DNA from: Artemisia argyi
Lineage: Eukaryota > Streptophyta > Magnoliopsida > Asterales > Asteraceae
Assembly (NCBI GenBank): GCA_030686995.1
Contig: CM060697.1
Coordinates: forward strand, 102,270,772-102,334,771
Length of the DNA stretch: 64,000 bases
Direction: 5' to 3'
Shown here: positions 12,801 through 24,195 of the stretch, piece by piece
Position numbering within the stretch: the stretch's first letter is position 1
Layout: every line of letters begins with the position of its first letter
Notes under the pieces: model-generated
The model's input: the letters and a program-made list of their open reading frames with translations, nothing else
Told to the model about the DNA's origin: nothing
The model's database searches: none
Made by a program: the position numbers and the translations under genes

Positions 12801-12967
12801 TATTTCCGCACTTCTTTTATAAAATGTAAACTTAACGTTTTTGTTAATGCATTTTATTCTTAATAAATGAAATAAAAACCGTTCTTTGTACTTATGTTGT
12901 GATACCAATTTCGTAGCACCCCAATGCATGTATGCTTCCGCTGGACCCGAATTTTGGGGGTGTTATA
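9846..12967 (+). repeat. 3' LTR of gypsy element A (3.1 kb)
   Basis: It runs from TGTAACAACTC to GGGGGTGTTATA. A TATTTATACCC TATA-like box lies near 10117. Its last 934 bp match 7159-8075. The 12033/12034 position is where element 1 lies in the other LTR copy. The ends and organisation resemble the solo LTR at 47264-51162 and, more distantly, the LTRs at 26707 and 35940. Confidence 0.85.
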
Positions 12968-13324
12968 GTTTCTAATCAACCAAGGGCCGTTTTCAAGGAC
13001 ATCGTCAACACCTTTCTTCGAATTAAACTTAAAGAAAAAGAACCCCTTTGCATTCATCATAACCTTTTGTAAACCATACTTATCCCACGTATTGCGTACA
13101 TAGTAATCAACAACAGGAAAAGCAAGGCATTGGCTAAGGAAATATCCGTAAAGGGTATACTCGAACCTAGTATTCACCTCTTCAACCACTTTCATAGGGA
13201 CAGAAAGATCCACACCCTTTAATTTCTTGCTACATTCGAGCCTACGAAAGTTAGACGTGTGTTTCTTAGGATCATTAGAAGTAGCACCAACATATGACAT
13301 AGAAGATTGTTTCAAAGCATCCAC
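12968..13324 (-). pseudogene. second DUF4283 fragment, cut by gypsy element A
   Basis: Immediately after the tail of the first ORF1, the sequence returns to the start of a DUF4283 domain: a YVGATSNDPKK lead-in, PMKVVEEV, LYGYFLSQ, FPVVDYYV, VMMNAKGFFFF and ENGPWLIRN. It then stops exactly where the gypsy LTR begins. It parallels 14740-14400 but is a distinct copy. Either a tandem duplication inside one LINE or two LINE fragments side by side would explain it. Confidence 0.7.
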
Positions 13325-15496
13325 GCCAACCTATCAATACCAACAGTCCCACGTGAATTCGTAACAACCTTATCAAAACCCAGAGATTGGTTAGCAGCCC
13401 CATGTGAAGCATTCGACTCATTAACAAAAGAATCAAGTGAAACCGGCTTCACTTGTTTATTCTTGTCCACTAATGTAGATAATTCTATATCACCATCATC
13501 CACACTCTAATCAGAAATAATAGGTCTAGACAATGCATGTAGAGGCTGATTTGAACTAGGATTACCATTACTAGGAGGAGCATTATCGTTTTTCTTTTTA
13601 GCATCAAGAAACTCTTGAAACGATGTAGAATCTGCGCCATCCTTAACGCTTAGACCATGACCAGACTCATCATCTTGTACTGCCATAATAGCCCCATCCT
13701 TAGCCACGAAATCAGTAGGAATGCCACATTAATCGGGATTGATCATATTAAGGGCATCAAAAGGATTCGATGTTGCAATCTTTGTACCACTCATACTAGC
13801 CACTTCAATGGCCTTCTTCTTTGTAACATCTACCTTCTTAGGCTCAGCAGGCGCTTTAGGTTGATAACAGAACTTAGAAACCATAGTCAGTTTAGTAAAT
13901 CCTCGTTTACCTGGTGCACTTTGGTTTCCACTCTTACCCTTCTGTTTATTATTGACCTGTTGGAATCCATCACTATCCTTATGCGTAGGTTGAATTGGAG
14001 GGGGAACAAACTTAGGACAGTTATCCAGAGTATGGCCAAAAAGCTTACACGTCTCACACCAAGGCGGTTTCTACTCGTATTCAACCCAAATATTCTCAAT
14101 GGTAGAACCCGTCCCAGCAAGTAATGGTATCTCAACAGTGAGGCTTTCCCTAAGCACTTCATCCGTCTTAACTTCAATCAAGCATCTAGCAAAACTATGT
14201 CGGCCCCATGATTACAAGCACATTTAACTAGTATAAGCATCGAACATTTTCGGCGTGCCAATTAATGTGGCTAGGAGACTAAGACCGTCATCAAAAAACA
14301 TAGCAAGGGGAACATCATGGAATTTAACCCACACCAGAATGTTGGTCAAATCCTCTTTGAGCATATTAGTGTTTAAAGTCCAATATTTAAGAATCATAGG
14401 CTCATTGCTAATCATCCACGGCCCGTTTTCAAGCGCATCTTCAACACCTTTCTGAGTAAAAAACCTACAGAAAAAGAACCCCTTGGCATTCATCATAACC
14501 TTTGGAATACCATACTTAGCCTAAGCATTACACACATAGTAATCAACAACCGGAAAAACAATACATTTACCAAGAAAATAACCGTATAACATATTCTCAA
14601 ATCCTGAATTTACCTCTTCTACCACTTTCATAGGCACGGATAGATTTACATCATCCATTTTCTTGCTATACTCCAACCTACAAAAGTTAGACTTGTGCTT
14701 TTTAGGATCACTAGATGTAGCACCCGCATATGAAACTGGCATCACATTAGGAACACTTGTATTAGTAGGCTATTTCAAAACACATGGTTCAACCACTTGA
14801 GCAACATTCTCTACATTCTTTAATTGAAGATTGTGCATTGCAACCTCAAAGTCCTTGCAAGCATCCAAAACATACCAATCAATTCCATTAGGTTGACTAG
14901 CATCTACAAATGAAGTACTCGAAGTGTTATTAACAGAAGATGGCATACTGGTTGGACCGGTAACCCCATGTGTAACACCAGTAGGAACACCAGGAGTACC
15001 ACCAGTAACTTTAGACGTTAAAGGAGCAACATTACTTGTAGTATTAACCTTACTCCCAATACCAGTAATCATACTAGTTTTATCAGTAACCACATTAGGT
15101 ATGACACGAGAGACCATACCCCCAACAGCAGTAGCAATATGAGATCCACTAGTAACCACAGATTCAACATTAGCAGGTCCAAACTTAAAGGTAAGGTTCT
15201 AGCCTCCTGCGTCCATATTACAATCACTGGCTATCACTTAGGTTCATAGCAGGTTCCAAAACCGAAGTATTCACACCAACACTGGTAATCGAAACAGATG
15301 CAAAAGCATCATTAACAGTCACTTTAGAAGCAACTTCAACACTAGGGTTTATAATAACCCTAGCAGCTTGTCTTGGTTGAGACACACCCCTTGTTTCCAG
15401 CATCAATACCCTTCAAACGATTCATACGAGAATTCAAATCCTCAACATTAACCACAGGACATGGCTCATTATAGTTCTCCTCTCCTTTATTTGACA
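13312..15496 (-). pseudogene. LINE ORF1 pseudogene (DUF4283, zinc knuckle)
   Basis: The frame is broken by several stops and at least one frameshift. In minus-strand order: a Ser/Thr/Val-rich N-terminal part (15496-14770); a DUF4283 domain (about 14745-14224) with the PMKVVEEV, LYGYFLGK, FPVVDYYV, VMMNAKGFFF and ENGPWMI segments; a zinc knuckle CETCKLFGHTLDNC (about 14066-14023); then a low-complexity linker to about 13312. ORF1 proteins bind LINE RNA. Stops occur near 14768, 14520, 14222, 14068, 13728 and 13508, so it is not functional. Confidence 0.75.
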
Positions 15497-16159
15497 TCAC
15501 AATAACACTGTAACCCGTAATCAAGCAGATCGCAACCCAAAAAACAAGAATAAAAATGTGTTTATCTTCAGACAAGATGATTAAACCCTAGTTAAATGAC
15601 TAGGGTTTTGAGCAATAAATCACATTAAGAAATACATGATAATGATTAGATAACAGTTGGTATAATGATTGATTAATGACAAGAAATAAATAGATAACAA
15701 ACTGACTTTATAGAAACCTTAACTAGTGATTGATATAAAACCCTAAAAAGAAAAACCAAATTGATCGTACTTCTGCCAATACAAATTAAGAAATAGGATT
15801 GATCACACAGAGATAATCAATACTGAATTCAGAATTGTAATAGAGAATTGATGATCGATTTAGAAGATAGAAAAAAACGATTAGGGTTTTTTGAGATCAC
15901 CAAATTAGCCAGAGAGAGTAGGAAGTAGTTTGTAGACAAAGATAGATCCTGCCAGTGTAGTGCTCTCTTCCATTCTTTGAGTTGTTTAACAGGTAATTTA
16001 TTTGATGTTTTTAATTTATTAGTATGGACAAAATTCAAACACATATTGCCTAAAATAACGATGTCGGCCTATGCATCGAGCATGAAATACTGTAGTTCAA
16101 AGTTGAATTCACAAAACTAGGTTACATATCTATATATATTTACCACTAAAGTAAGTCCT

Positions 16160-16369
16160 AAATCAATATAGCAAAGATTGCAGTATAAGGTCATAAAAAC
16201 ACACCCAAACTTTAAACATTATCAGTGAATATGTCTTTGCTAGTTGGATTTGTGAGGCTACCCATTGGAAGGTTATACCAACCTCCAACCTCTTTCTCTG
16301 CCTCTCATAGTAACTCTTGAAAAGTAGGTTGGCATAACAGGGAAAAGGGACCACATGCAAATTGTTTTT
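16160..16369 (-). pseudogene. SAUR pseudogene 1, C-terminal half
   Basis: The minus strand matches the C-terminal half of the intact gene at 62802-63098: the region corresponding to [16 protein letters not shown]...[13 protein letters not shown] is recognisable at nucleotide level but carries indels and stops. The 3'-flanking bases (AGCAAAGATTGCAGTATAAGGTC) also match the flank of the intact copy. The match stops at 16369, where a TG-beginning retroelement end starts, and resumes at 19499. Confidence 0.75.
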
Positions 16370-16972
16370 GTTGGATAAAACCTCCAACAAACCAAAATCT
16401 TAGTGCAGAATTGATAAAAGAGTTCACATTAAAAGTCGACACCTTAAGATCACAAGATAATCAACAAAAGAAAGAAACAATATGCACGCAATAAATACCC
16501 TCCAACGCCCTTTATTAATAACCAATAAATGATTACATCGAGACACGACGAACTAGTGAACTAGCATCCTCTCTTACCTCTATTTATAGAGATGAGGGGT
16601 ACAATCCCTATAGATTTAGAATTTCATAGTTTCTTTGCTTGCTGTTATATTATAGTAACAATTCCTAGTGGGCTAAAGTGTAACTTGTCTATGTATATGG
16701 ATTTAATTGTACATAGTTAAATAGAGTTAGGGTTAGACTTAAACTAAGATTGCTTGGTGTACAAGGCAAGGAAACATACTGTCAAATTATAATTCCATAG
16801 AGATTGTACACCCTCATCGATCTCTATAAAAGGAGGTGAAAGGAGATGCTAGTTGTACATTCTTCCTTTTTCATTCGTATTAATACAATGTAACCTTTGG
16901 TGTCACCTGCGTGGTTAATTTAAGTCAATATTATGTGTAGCTCTTCTCTTTTTTCCCCTACAATTGGTATTA
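16370..16972 (+). repeat. LTR of a small copia-like element
   Basis: It has TG...CA termini (TGTTGGAT to CCCCTACA) and a CTCTATAAAAGGAGG TATA box (near 16823). It is followed directly by ATTGGTATTAGAGCC (16973-), the initiator-Met-type primer-binding site of copia elements. Bases about 16716-16905 recur at about 17360-17549. Confidence 0.75.
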
Positions 16973-17359
16973 GAGCCACAGTGACATTGGTTTCTTGAAC
17001 TAGGTCGACTAATCCTAACAAGTAGTCTCTTCTATTTTTGGTTCGTTGGTTTATGCACATTAGTGAGAGATTTGACGGTGTGAGTTCGTTAACCGTTTGA
17101 TCTTCATGAAATTTGAATCGTAGGTTGAAGACACATAGATCTAGAATCTCACTAGAGGGATCTCTAATTGGAGGTCTATAGAGAGAGATAAATGTGGTCG
17201 AATTTGTATGTTCTATTTAAATTAGATTTCAGTCAGGGATTTGAAGGCTTAAAATTGTAGAGATTTTTGAAAGAGTCTTGGGGTTTATCAAGGTTGGTAT
17301 CGAAGATGTTTAATTTAACAAGGTTCAAGCTTTAAAAAGGTTTGTACAAGGTTGAACCT
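16973..17359 (+). other. short internal remnant with primer-binding site
   Basis: The sequence begins with the primer-binding site and continues about 390 bp without a coding region, up to the second, partial LTR copy. The internal coding part has been deleted or was never present. Confidence 0.55.
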
Positions 17360-17549
17360 TAGTTAAATAGAGTTAGGGTTAGACTTAAACTAGGATTGCT
17401 TGGTTTTCAAGGCAAGCAAAGATACTATAGAATTCTAATTCATTAGTGATTGACCCCCTCATCTCTATAAAAGGATGCGAGGATGATGCTAGTTTGTGCA
17501 TTCTTCTTTGCTTATTATTTAATTAATACACTGTAACGTTTGCTATTGT
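17360..17549 (+). repeat. partial second LTR of the small copia-like element
   Basis: It matches about 16716-16905, including GTTAGGGTTAGACTTAAACT and the CTCTATAAAAGGA TATA box. It is cut at 17549/17550, where a minus-strand LTR begins in the middle; the two sequences share an AACC junction. Confidence 0.65.
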
Positions 17550-19375
17550 AACCATCGTGTCCTTTCATGAATCGGTGTAACTAAAATAACTAACTTCTAA
17601 CTACCAATAACTACCATTAACTACCATAACCGCTTCTAACTACCTTTAACTAATTAGCGGTTATTAACTAATAAACTAACATGTTTAGCCCTTAGGCTTT
17701 GCGTTGTTGCCCAACAAGACTTATGCAATTATAGTGCAACAATTCCCCCCTAATTGTTTAAGTCTGGTTCTTAGAGTCTTCATACTCTTCTCCGCGTTAG
17801 TATCACCAAATCCCAACAACTTGTTGCTTTTCTTTCGATGTTCACCCAAGTTTTTTGTTGCCTCATTGTTTATTTCTTCTCAAAACCAATTCGCAAAAAA
17901 CAAATAAAGTCTCAACTTCTTTTTCTTTGTGTCGAATTGTTTCTGTCTCAACAAACCAAACGAGTTCTTTTTTTCGGCTATACCACGCTTGCTTCCATGT
18001 TTTTTCCACCTCTTGTGTTCGACTTGAATTCTATCCCACAAAATGTGTCCTAGACCTTTCCTTGTTCACGGCTTCCCTTCCAAACAAACCTTGTTGTTCT
18101 TGGTGTCCTTCTAAGCAAGTCTTCCTTTTGTTGTTGTTGTTTTTCCTTTCGAATTCCAAGTCTCTTTTGCCACAAAATCTTTTAATACCTCTCGGTATTA
18201 TTTCCAAAAAATAAACAAGTTGTTTGTTTTTTTTTTCTGTCTCTCGTCGTTGTTGTTGCTTTGTTATTTATCTCCAAAACATTTTCCATGATACTCCTTG
18301 AACTCCTTCTTGTTCTCCTTGGTTTTGTTCCACACCGTGTCCACAAAACCTTGAATACCCGTCGGTATTCTTTCTCCAAACAAACGATTTGTTTGTTTTG
18401 TTTGTTGCGTTTGTATTGCCAAATGTATTCTCCACAAACAATCCTTGATGCATGTGTCCACAACGACCTTTAACCATCGCCTTTACTATGCGTTTCTTTT
18501 CTTCATTTTGTGTTGTGTGTTCCAGCAAACCACAAAGTACTTTCCTTCTCTCGCTAGCCTTTCCTCTCGTTCCTCGCTATCCTTTCAAGCATCAAGAGTT
18601 TTCCTTTCCTTGTTGCCGCATTTATGTAGTTACCAACAAAGTTTCTAGTAACAATATTGTTCTCCGCTAGCCTTTCCTCTCGTTCCTCGCTATCCTTTCA
18701 AGCGTCAAGAGTTGTTCCTTTTTGTTTCCGCGTTGATGTAGTTACTAACCAAAGATCTAGTAACAATATTGTTTTCTTCTTGTTTTATTGTCGCGTTTCC
18801 ATAGATCACAATAAAATGTCCACCAATTTCGTTTGATGCTTACGTTTATTCCTTCAATCGATTCGTGTTCCTCTTCTCCTTTAAGAGTAGATTGAAGTCG
18901 TTGTTATCTTGCAACTTCTGTTGGTTCTGATCGTGCACTATCTTCTTCTAACATCCTTGGTGTCTCTTCCCTTCTAAGTCTTTTGATCTTCTTAAACAAA
19001 GACTTGAATCAAAACTTGTAATCTTGCAGACGTTCGTCTATGATGCCACTGATACATAGGTTTATACCACTTTCCAGGATCGAATACAACACAAGATTGG
19101 CAAGAATTTGATTCATTATTATAAACAACATAATACTGATTCCATGATTACATTGTATATTTGACACACTTCTAAACATTTACATATACATCTATTTATA
19201 GCCACCGAACCATCGTGTCCTTTCATGAATCGGTGTAACTAAAATAACTAACTTCTAAGTACCAATAACTACCATAACCGCTTCTAACTAGCGGTTATTA
19301 ACTAACAAACTAACGTGTTTAGCCCTTAGGCTTTGCGTTGTTGCCCAACAAGACTTATGCAATTATGGTGCAACA
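17550..19375 (-). mobile_element. non-autonomous LTR element (no coding), minus strand
   Basis: Direct repeats 17550-17741 and 19208-19375 bracket the element. The complete LTR is 19050-19375 (minus-strand TGTTGCACC to ATGTATCA) with a CTATAAATAG TATA box (near 19196-19205). On the minus strand it is followed by TGGCATCA, a primer-binding-like sequence, and before the other LTR by TAGGGGGGAA, a polypurine tract (17742-17753). The left LTR lacks about 155 bp. The 1.3 kb internal region carries only low-complexity, leader-like DNA. Confidence 0.65.
18552..18775. repeat. two-copy tandem duplication, about 110 bp each
   Basis: Units at about 18552-18662 and 18664-18775 share CTAGCCTTTCCTCTCGTTCC, CTATCCTTTCAAGC and CTAGTAACAATATTGTT. 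They differ by scattered substitutions and small indels. They lie inside the non-coding internal region of the minus-strand element. Confidence 0.8.
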
Positions 19376-19498
19376 TTGTTGGTCTTTTTTCTAACACTTG
19401 CCTTGCACACCAAGCAATCCTAGTCCAAGTCTAAGTACTTTCCTAATCTATAAAACTAAATATAACTAACCCCTCTAAGTTTGCTCCTATATTCAACA
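19376..19498 (-). repeat. inverted LTR-start fragment
   Basis: On the minus strand this begins TGTTGAATATAGGAGC and continues into GACTAGGATTGCTTGGTGTG, which matches the plus-strand LTRs at 16700-16770 and 17370-17410 in the opposite orientation. It forms the right boundary of the composite. Confidence 0.6.
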
Positions 19499-19634
19499 GT
19501 TTATTTTCTTCTTCCTCGGCATAAACAATCAAAAATACTTTTGGAATTGCCAAGAATTATGTTCTGCTTCCGCTTCGGAATGATCTTTAGAGAATATTTT
19601 CTGCTTGAATGATCTGAGGCATAAGGATTTCCAT
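19499..19634 (-). pseudogene. SAUR pseudogene 1, N-terminal half
   Basis: The minus strand starts ATG at 19634-19632 and parallels the intact gene: MEILMPQIIQA, then a TAA stop at codon 16, RSF, another TAA, then FLAIPK and VYAEEEE. The break falls after the VYVGEEE-equivalent segment, where the composite element begins. Two stops and the split make it non-functional. Neither stop is shared with the other two SAUR pseudogenes. Confidence 0.85.
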
Positions 19635-20269
19635 TATTTGAATGAAGGTAGAGTCTATTGAGGTTTAATTTAAAGGCCGTGGATTTAATTTTGTGGAACA
19701 TTTGATTGGTCTTGAATTCAATCATACCACATTAGATTTGATTAATAAGATCAACTGTAACTTTTGAGTTGTCGGCATCATCTCATTTTATAGTATTTGC
19801 AGGACATCTTGCTTTATATTCAATGGTTACTGGCAACAATTAGTTATAGTCATGATAAGTTACAATTTCTAAGAACTAAGTCTCAGTATCAATATATCTG
19901 TCAGTTTTAAAATAATATTCAATTGAAAATCCCAATTTAGATATGGGTCTGCCCCTTTATTTAGCACATATTATACGTATATGTATCATGTATGTTAGAC
20001 ATCAGTTGTCCAATCGTGGTAACATATGAAACTGAGGAAACCTGCATTTAATCTTCTGGTGGAATGTTTACACTAACAAAAAAACTTCTATATATAAGTA
20101 GAGTCTATATATTTTTTTTGCCTCTAGTTTTGCACGTTCCTCTATATTTTTTTGCTTACTAATGAAAGAGACTTAAACATATGATATGCTTATGAGTCGG
20201 GTTAAGAAAATGTCTTTGCTGAGTTACTAAACATGAGATAACGTTTTCATTTATATCTGATTAGGTAAC
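19635..20269. other. SAUR array spacer, upstream side of pseudogene 1
   Basis: No gene is present. From about 20133 (TTTTGCACGTTCCTCTATAT) the sequence matches 59867-60004 closely, so it is one arm of a duplicated SAUR spacer. It ends in GTAAC (20265-20269), the target duplicated by the next element. Confidence 0.7.
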
Positions 20270-21675
20270 TGATGCGTGGGAATCGCACCTTGCTTTACCT
20301 CTCGAGGGATCTCGCGAGGCTTACAACCCCCACCAGGCAGTGTACCTGATCGTTGTAGTATAGTATAGTGACAAGTACCGGGGGATTGATCGTTCAGCTT
20401 AGGAATAGTGTCGCTAGGATTAGAAAACCTAATTAATAGTTCTAGAGATGAAAGATGATTATTTTTGTGTTTTTATATTTTATGAAAGCAAGTAAAATCT
20501 CGGTTTTTAGAAGAGTGGGCGGAATTAGTTGTTATTCAACTAACCCAAAAACTACTTTGTAACTAATTAAACTAATGAAAATAAAATTAAACTAATATTA
20601 AACTAAGGTTGTGAGCAGTAATTGGAGAAATTGTGTTTACTTAGACTTCATTACTCCCTAGATATCTTTTACATGTCAATTACTTGTTACACTTGTATGA
20701 ATGACGGGTTGTATTCCTTAATACCATTCGTGGAGTGGCATACATAACTCCCCAACTCTATGAGCTCTTATCTCCTCCTACACCATGACCCAGCACAACT
20801 ATAGGGATTGTAAACAGTGGCTCATGCATTAAATACAACCAATAAAGACCTAGTACGCCTCGGTTCATGTTTCTTAAGACGTTCAAGCATGTTACCATTT
20901 GGAGATCTGCCAGTTTTCTTAAGCCTAACATATAAATCATTCATTCAAAACAAGAGTAGACAAGTAATCAACACATAATCAACATCTAGGTTTCATTAGA
21001 TCTAAGCAAACACAAGAGAGATCTAGCCTAGCATAGTAGAATTAAGATAAGAACAAAAGATAAACAACCAACACATAGACATATTGATTGAATTAAGAGT
21101 ATACTTATCTCAATTACAATGCAAGGTCTCAAGGGTTTAGAACCCTTGAAAAACCTGTAAAAGAGGCACCAAAATCGTCTTTAGGGTTTCACCAAAACTT
21201 CTCTCCTTTAATGAAAAAACTAGAAAACTATATATAGGAAAATCGTCCTGACGGCGTCAAGAGTAAAATCTGACGCCGTCAACTCGCCGCCATACACTTC
21301 CTCGGATGCCCTAGATCCAATCGTGACGGCCTATGTGACGCCGTCACCACCCACGGTAAATTATTCTTGGCCACTTTGACGCCGTCACCTCTCCATCTGA
21401 CGCCGTCACCAGCTACGGTAAATTATTCTTCATGTCTGACGCCGTCAAGAGCAAACCCTTGACGCCGTCACCTTGTATTTCCAGCTTGGATTTTTGGTAC
21501 TTTGTCGTTTTCTTCACTTTATGCTCCAAAAACGTCCAAAATAGCCTCTTTTCCAGAATTCACTCTCCAAACACCTAAAATCACAAAAGGAACGATTTAG
21601 GGCAATATTTGATCAAATAAATTCGGATTCGGGCTTAAATGACCCCCTAAAAACGGATCATTTTTCGCCTCATCA
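20270..21675 (-). repeat. 3' LTR of element 2
   Basis: It is 1406 bp with termini TGATGCGT and CCTCATCA as seen on the plus strand. It contains the TGACGCCGTCA array and a TATATATAG box (minus strand, near 21227-21236). The minus-strand 60-codon frame at 20758-20940 is also present in the other two family LTRs. Confidence 0.9.
21252..21470 (-). promoter_or_regulatory. TGACGCCGTCA array in the 3' LTR of element 2
   Basis: Seven sites of the TGACGGCGTCA type lie between about 21252 and 21470, all just upstream (in minus-strand sense) of a TATATATAG box. The arrangement is the same as in element 1, so the array is a family feature. Confidence 0.55.
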
Positions 21676-22301
21676 TATACCCTTACACTTGAGATTTGCT
21701 TGTCCTCAAGCAAATGAGCTTTTATTCTACTCAAAAGACAAGTTAGGGGTCATTTAACACTAATATAAAAGTAATTACAACAAATAATCGTTCCACTAAA
21801 GACCAATAGACAAGCACGGAGGTCATACACAAGCACCTCACAAATAGTGTTTAGATACTCACATCTCTCGGGTGTAATAAAGTAATATAACATTGTGGAA
21901 ATGGAAGATATCTCTCACTACCTGTCATAGAAAAATAGATTACCATAGGCTTGGGAAAGGATCAAACCTCCACCACATGGCGTAAGCACCTAGGATAAAC
22001 TATCAAAGAGGTCTTTTAAAAAGGGTTATATCGTTAGGTGTAGGGATATGAATTACACGGTTTTGTTGGATAAAGGGAATTTTACTGGTGGCGAGTTAAC
22101 AATCTTAGTAAATTACATGTACAAGATGGCGTTGCTAAGCCAAGACTAGACTCGACTTAAGCTAATAAATGAAAAATAACAAAAACATAAAATGAACATA
22201 AAATAAAAACGGGATGGTAGTCCGTATGTTTTTTTTTTTTTTTTTTTTTTCTTTTTCTTTTTTCTTTTCTATTATTTTTTTTCTTTTTCTTAACTTTTTT
22301 C

Positions 22302-22347
<46 letters not shown>

Positions 22348-24195
22348 ATACACTCTTACCCTACCATCCAAAATAATACATCATAGGGGTTTGAGCACTC
22401 CCCTTACATTTGAATCTTTACATACTTTACATTTAACTATTCTAATGACTCGAATTAAGAAAATCAAAACACTTGGAGCACTTTTAAGATTAACGTACAT
22501 ATGGGGGTAATAATATGATGTTCTTCCCCATTACTCCACAAAATAAGTACTTACCCATGAGTCCCAATCGTCCCAAAACAATATGTACAAGGATATGACT
22601 CGACTTAGCAACCATGTAATCAATTAGAAAGTTAACTTAGGGTTTAACAAATAACAATAATGCACTAAAAATGAGCGCATACACGGAAGGCTAAGGCGAT
22701 TTGGGTGTACATTTAAGTGGGGTGTAACAAATTCTTCCTTTAAGTAAAATGCTTAAAGTTAGAAACGAAAAGATAGGCTCGGAGGGGTGTACTAGGGGTA
22801 TCGTGTACTAAAAATGAGTACAACGCTAAGGGTGTGGGAAAAATTAGTTGACTTAACTAGCCAAGTAATATGACTTAAATGGTCAAGTAATTATAATACG
22901 GGTTTAACACAAGGGTGATCCTAATGCCTCTTATCATGTAGTAAATCCTACCACACGAATGTAGTCTCACTAGCGGTCTCGGGATGCATCACTAACGCAA
23001 GTTCTAGAATCTAAATGCTACCGGTACACTCATAAGCACTAATAATGAATGCTTTTCCTATCAAATCTAAAGGCGAACCTCACATTTTTGGGTGGAAAAT
23101 TTTTCTGAATATACGGTTATGTGCTAGTCATACAATCTCCTATCCATGAGACGCTTGCTATGGCTAAAGTTTCACTCCTAAATGTTGTAAAAAATTTTAA
23201 ATTTGGCGCTAAAATTACACTAACAAGTATTTCTCATAGTTTTATTACTCATCTACTATCAAACAAAACAAACTCAAGCGAAAGTGCATATGTAAGGTAT
23301 CATCTTTTTACCCTCCCCTTACACTTAAGATGAACATTGTCCCCAATGTTCAAGTAAAGAATGTAAAAGTTAAAAAGTAAAGAGAATGAAATCAAATACT
23401 CCCCTGATTCGCTCGGTATGGATTTTAGTTGGCCAGGTTAAATCTTCTTCCAAGAAAACGAACAATCAAAGCTTCCATTCCAGAATATAAATCATCTTCT
23501 TGTCACAAATAACCTGTAAATCCTGACAAAAGTAGACAAGGCAACCTCGCGTAAAATCGGCGGCATCCTATATAAGTTACTAAATCCTAGAAAACAAAAT
23601 AAGATATAATGCTTGTGGAATGAAGTTTGCAGATTTCCTGGAGATTATAAAACTTAATAATTCACAAAAACCATAAGACTCCGTTAGAAAAACAAAACCG
23701 GTAAAATTTCCAGATTTTTGACTCCTGACGCCGTCAAGAGCAATTGCCTGACGCCGTCAGAATGGACCTGCAGAAATCTTTATGTTAAGTTTCCGGAAAA
23801 TTTCTGGAAAAACTTTGTCCTACTTCCTGGAAAATCCTGCAAAACTTCATTATGACTCAATACAAGCATTTGACTCTAACAAATACGAATATACATGTTC
23901 ATTAAATATTGTGGATAATCATGATCGGTTTGTTTCTTAAAAACATATTTGGGGTTTCCCCTTACACTTATCTTTTGCAAAAATACCTTTAGGTTGGAGT
24001 TAAGACTAGGCTAAACAACATAATAAAGTATTTCACATTTTAATAGAGAAACATGATCAACCAACAATAAAAATAAAACATGCATACGGAAGCAAATAAC
24101 AATCAAACAATTAAAAATCACACAAAACATGGGTTGCCTCCCAAGAAGCGCTTTTCTTTATTTACGAGTCTTGTAGCTAGACTCAAAGTCGTGGG
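21676..24195 (-). other. conserved non-coding internal region of element 2
   Basis: This is an inverted counterpart of 3308-5764 and contains the same GGGAGGCAACCCATG motif (minus strand, near 24127-24150). A pyrimidine tract at 22230-22345 (plus-strand poly-T with C interruptions) is much longer than the corresponding 5168-5213 tract of element 1. Two TGACGCCGTCA sites lie near 23727 and 23750. An antisense 70-codon frame (23121-23333) is matched in element 1 with one amino-acid change, but nothing supports translation. Confidence 0.7.
22230..22345. repeat. expanded homopolymeric T/C tract
   Basis: Runs of T of up to about 40 bases interrupted by TTTTTCTTT-type segments. The corresponding tract in element 1 is less than half as long, so it has expanded or been shortened since the two copies separated. 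Confidence 0.9.

Larger units (their letters stand above)
7159..12967 (+). mobile_element. gypsy element A with long LTRs and no coding capacity
   Basis: The last 917 bp of a 5' LTR (7159-8075), a primer-binding site, a 1.77 kb non-coding internal region and a full 3.1 kb 3' LTR (9846-12967) are present. The LTR starts TGTAACAACTC, and a GATTCCGTTAAGGAGG polypurine tract precedes it, a junction typical of chromoviruses. No gag or pol similarity is left, so it is either a deletion derivative or a non-autonomous member. It is inserted in the LINE ORF1 sequence that resumes at 12968. The missing start of its 5' LTR is explained by insertion of element 1. Confidence 0.8.
12968..16044 (-). mobile_element. 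decayed LINE (L1-like) 5' region
   Basis: Minus-strand reading gives a leader (about 16044-15500), then an ORF1 with a DUF4283 domain and a CX2CX4HX4C zinc knuckle, then a second partial DUF4283 segment cut by gypsy element A at 12967/12968. DUF4283 plus this knuckle is typical of plant non-LTR retrotransposon ORF1 proteins. Endonuclease and reverse transcriptase are not present here and may lie beyond the gypsy insertion, left of the window. Confidence 0.7.
16370..19498. mobile_element. composite of small copia-like elements splitting SAUR pseudogene 1
   Basis: The outer ends are TGTTGGAT and ATTCAACA. The flanking 5-mers GTTTT (16365-16369) and GTTTA (19499-19503) agree at four of five positions, consistent with a target-site duplication that has mutated. 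Inside are a plus-strand LTR with a primer-binding site, a second partial copy of it, a minus-strand non-autonomous element, and a fragment of a related LTR in opposite orientation. No gag or pol is present. The final structure cannot be one simple insertion; nested insertion plus inversion or deletion is needed. Confidence 0.65.

Noticed and set aside
17704..18670. Several overlapping 65-119 codon frames
   Set aside because: They lie in pyrimidine-rich leader DNA of the minus-strand non-autonomous element, overlap each other on both strands and lack domains.
22162..22510. Poly-Lys / poly-Phe frames
   Set aside because: They come from the homopolymeric T/C tract in element 2.
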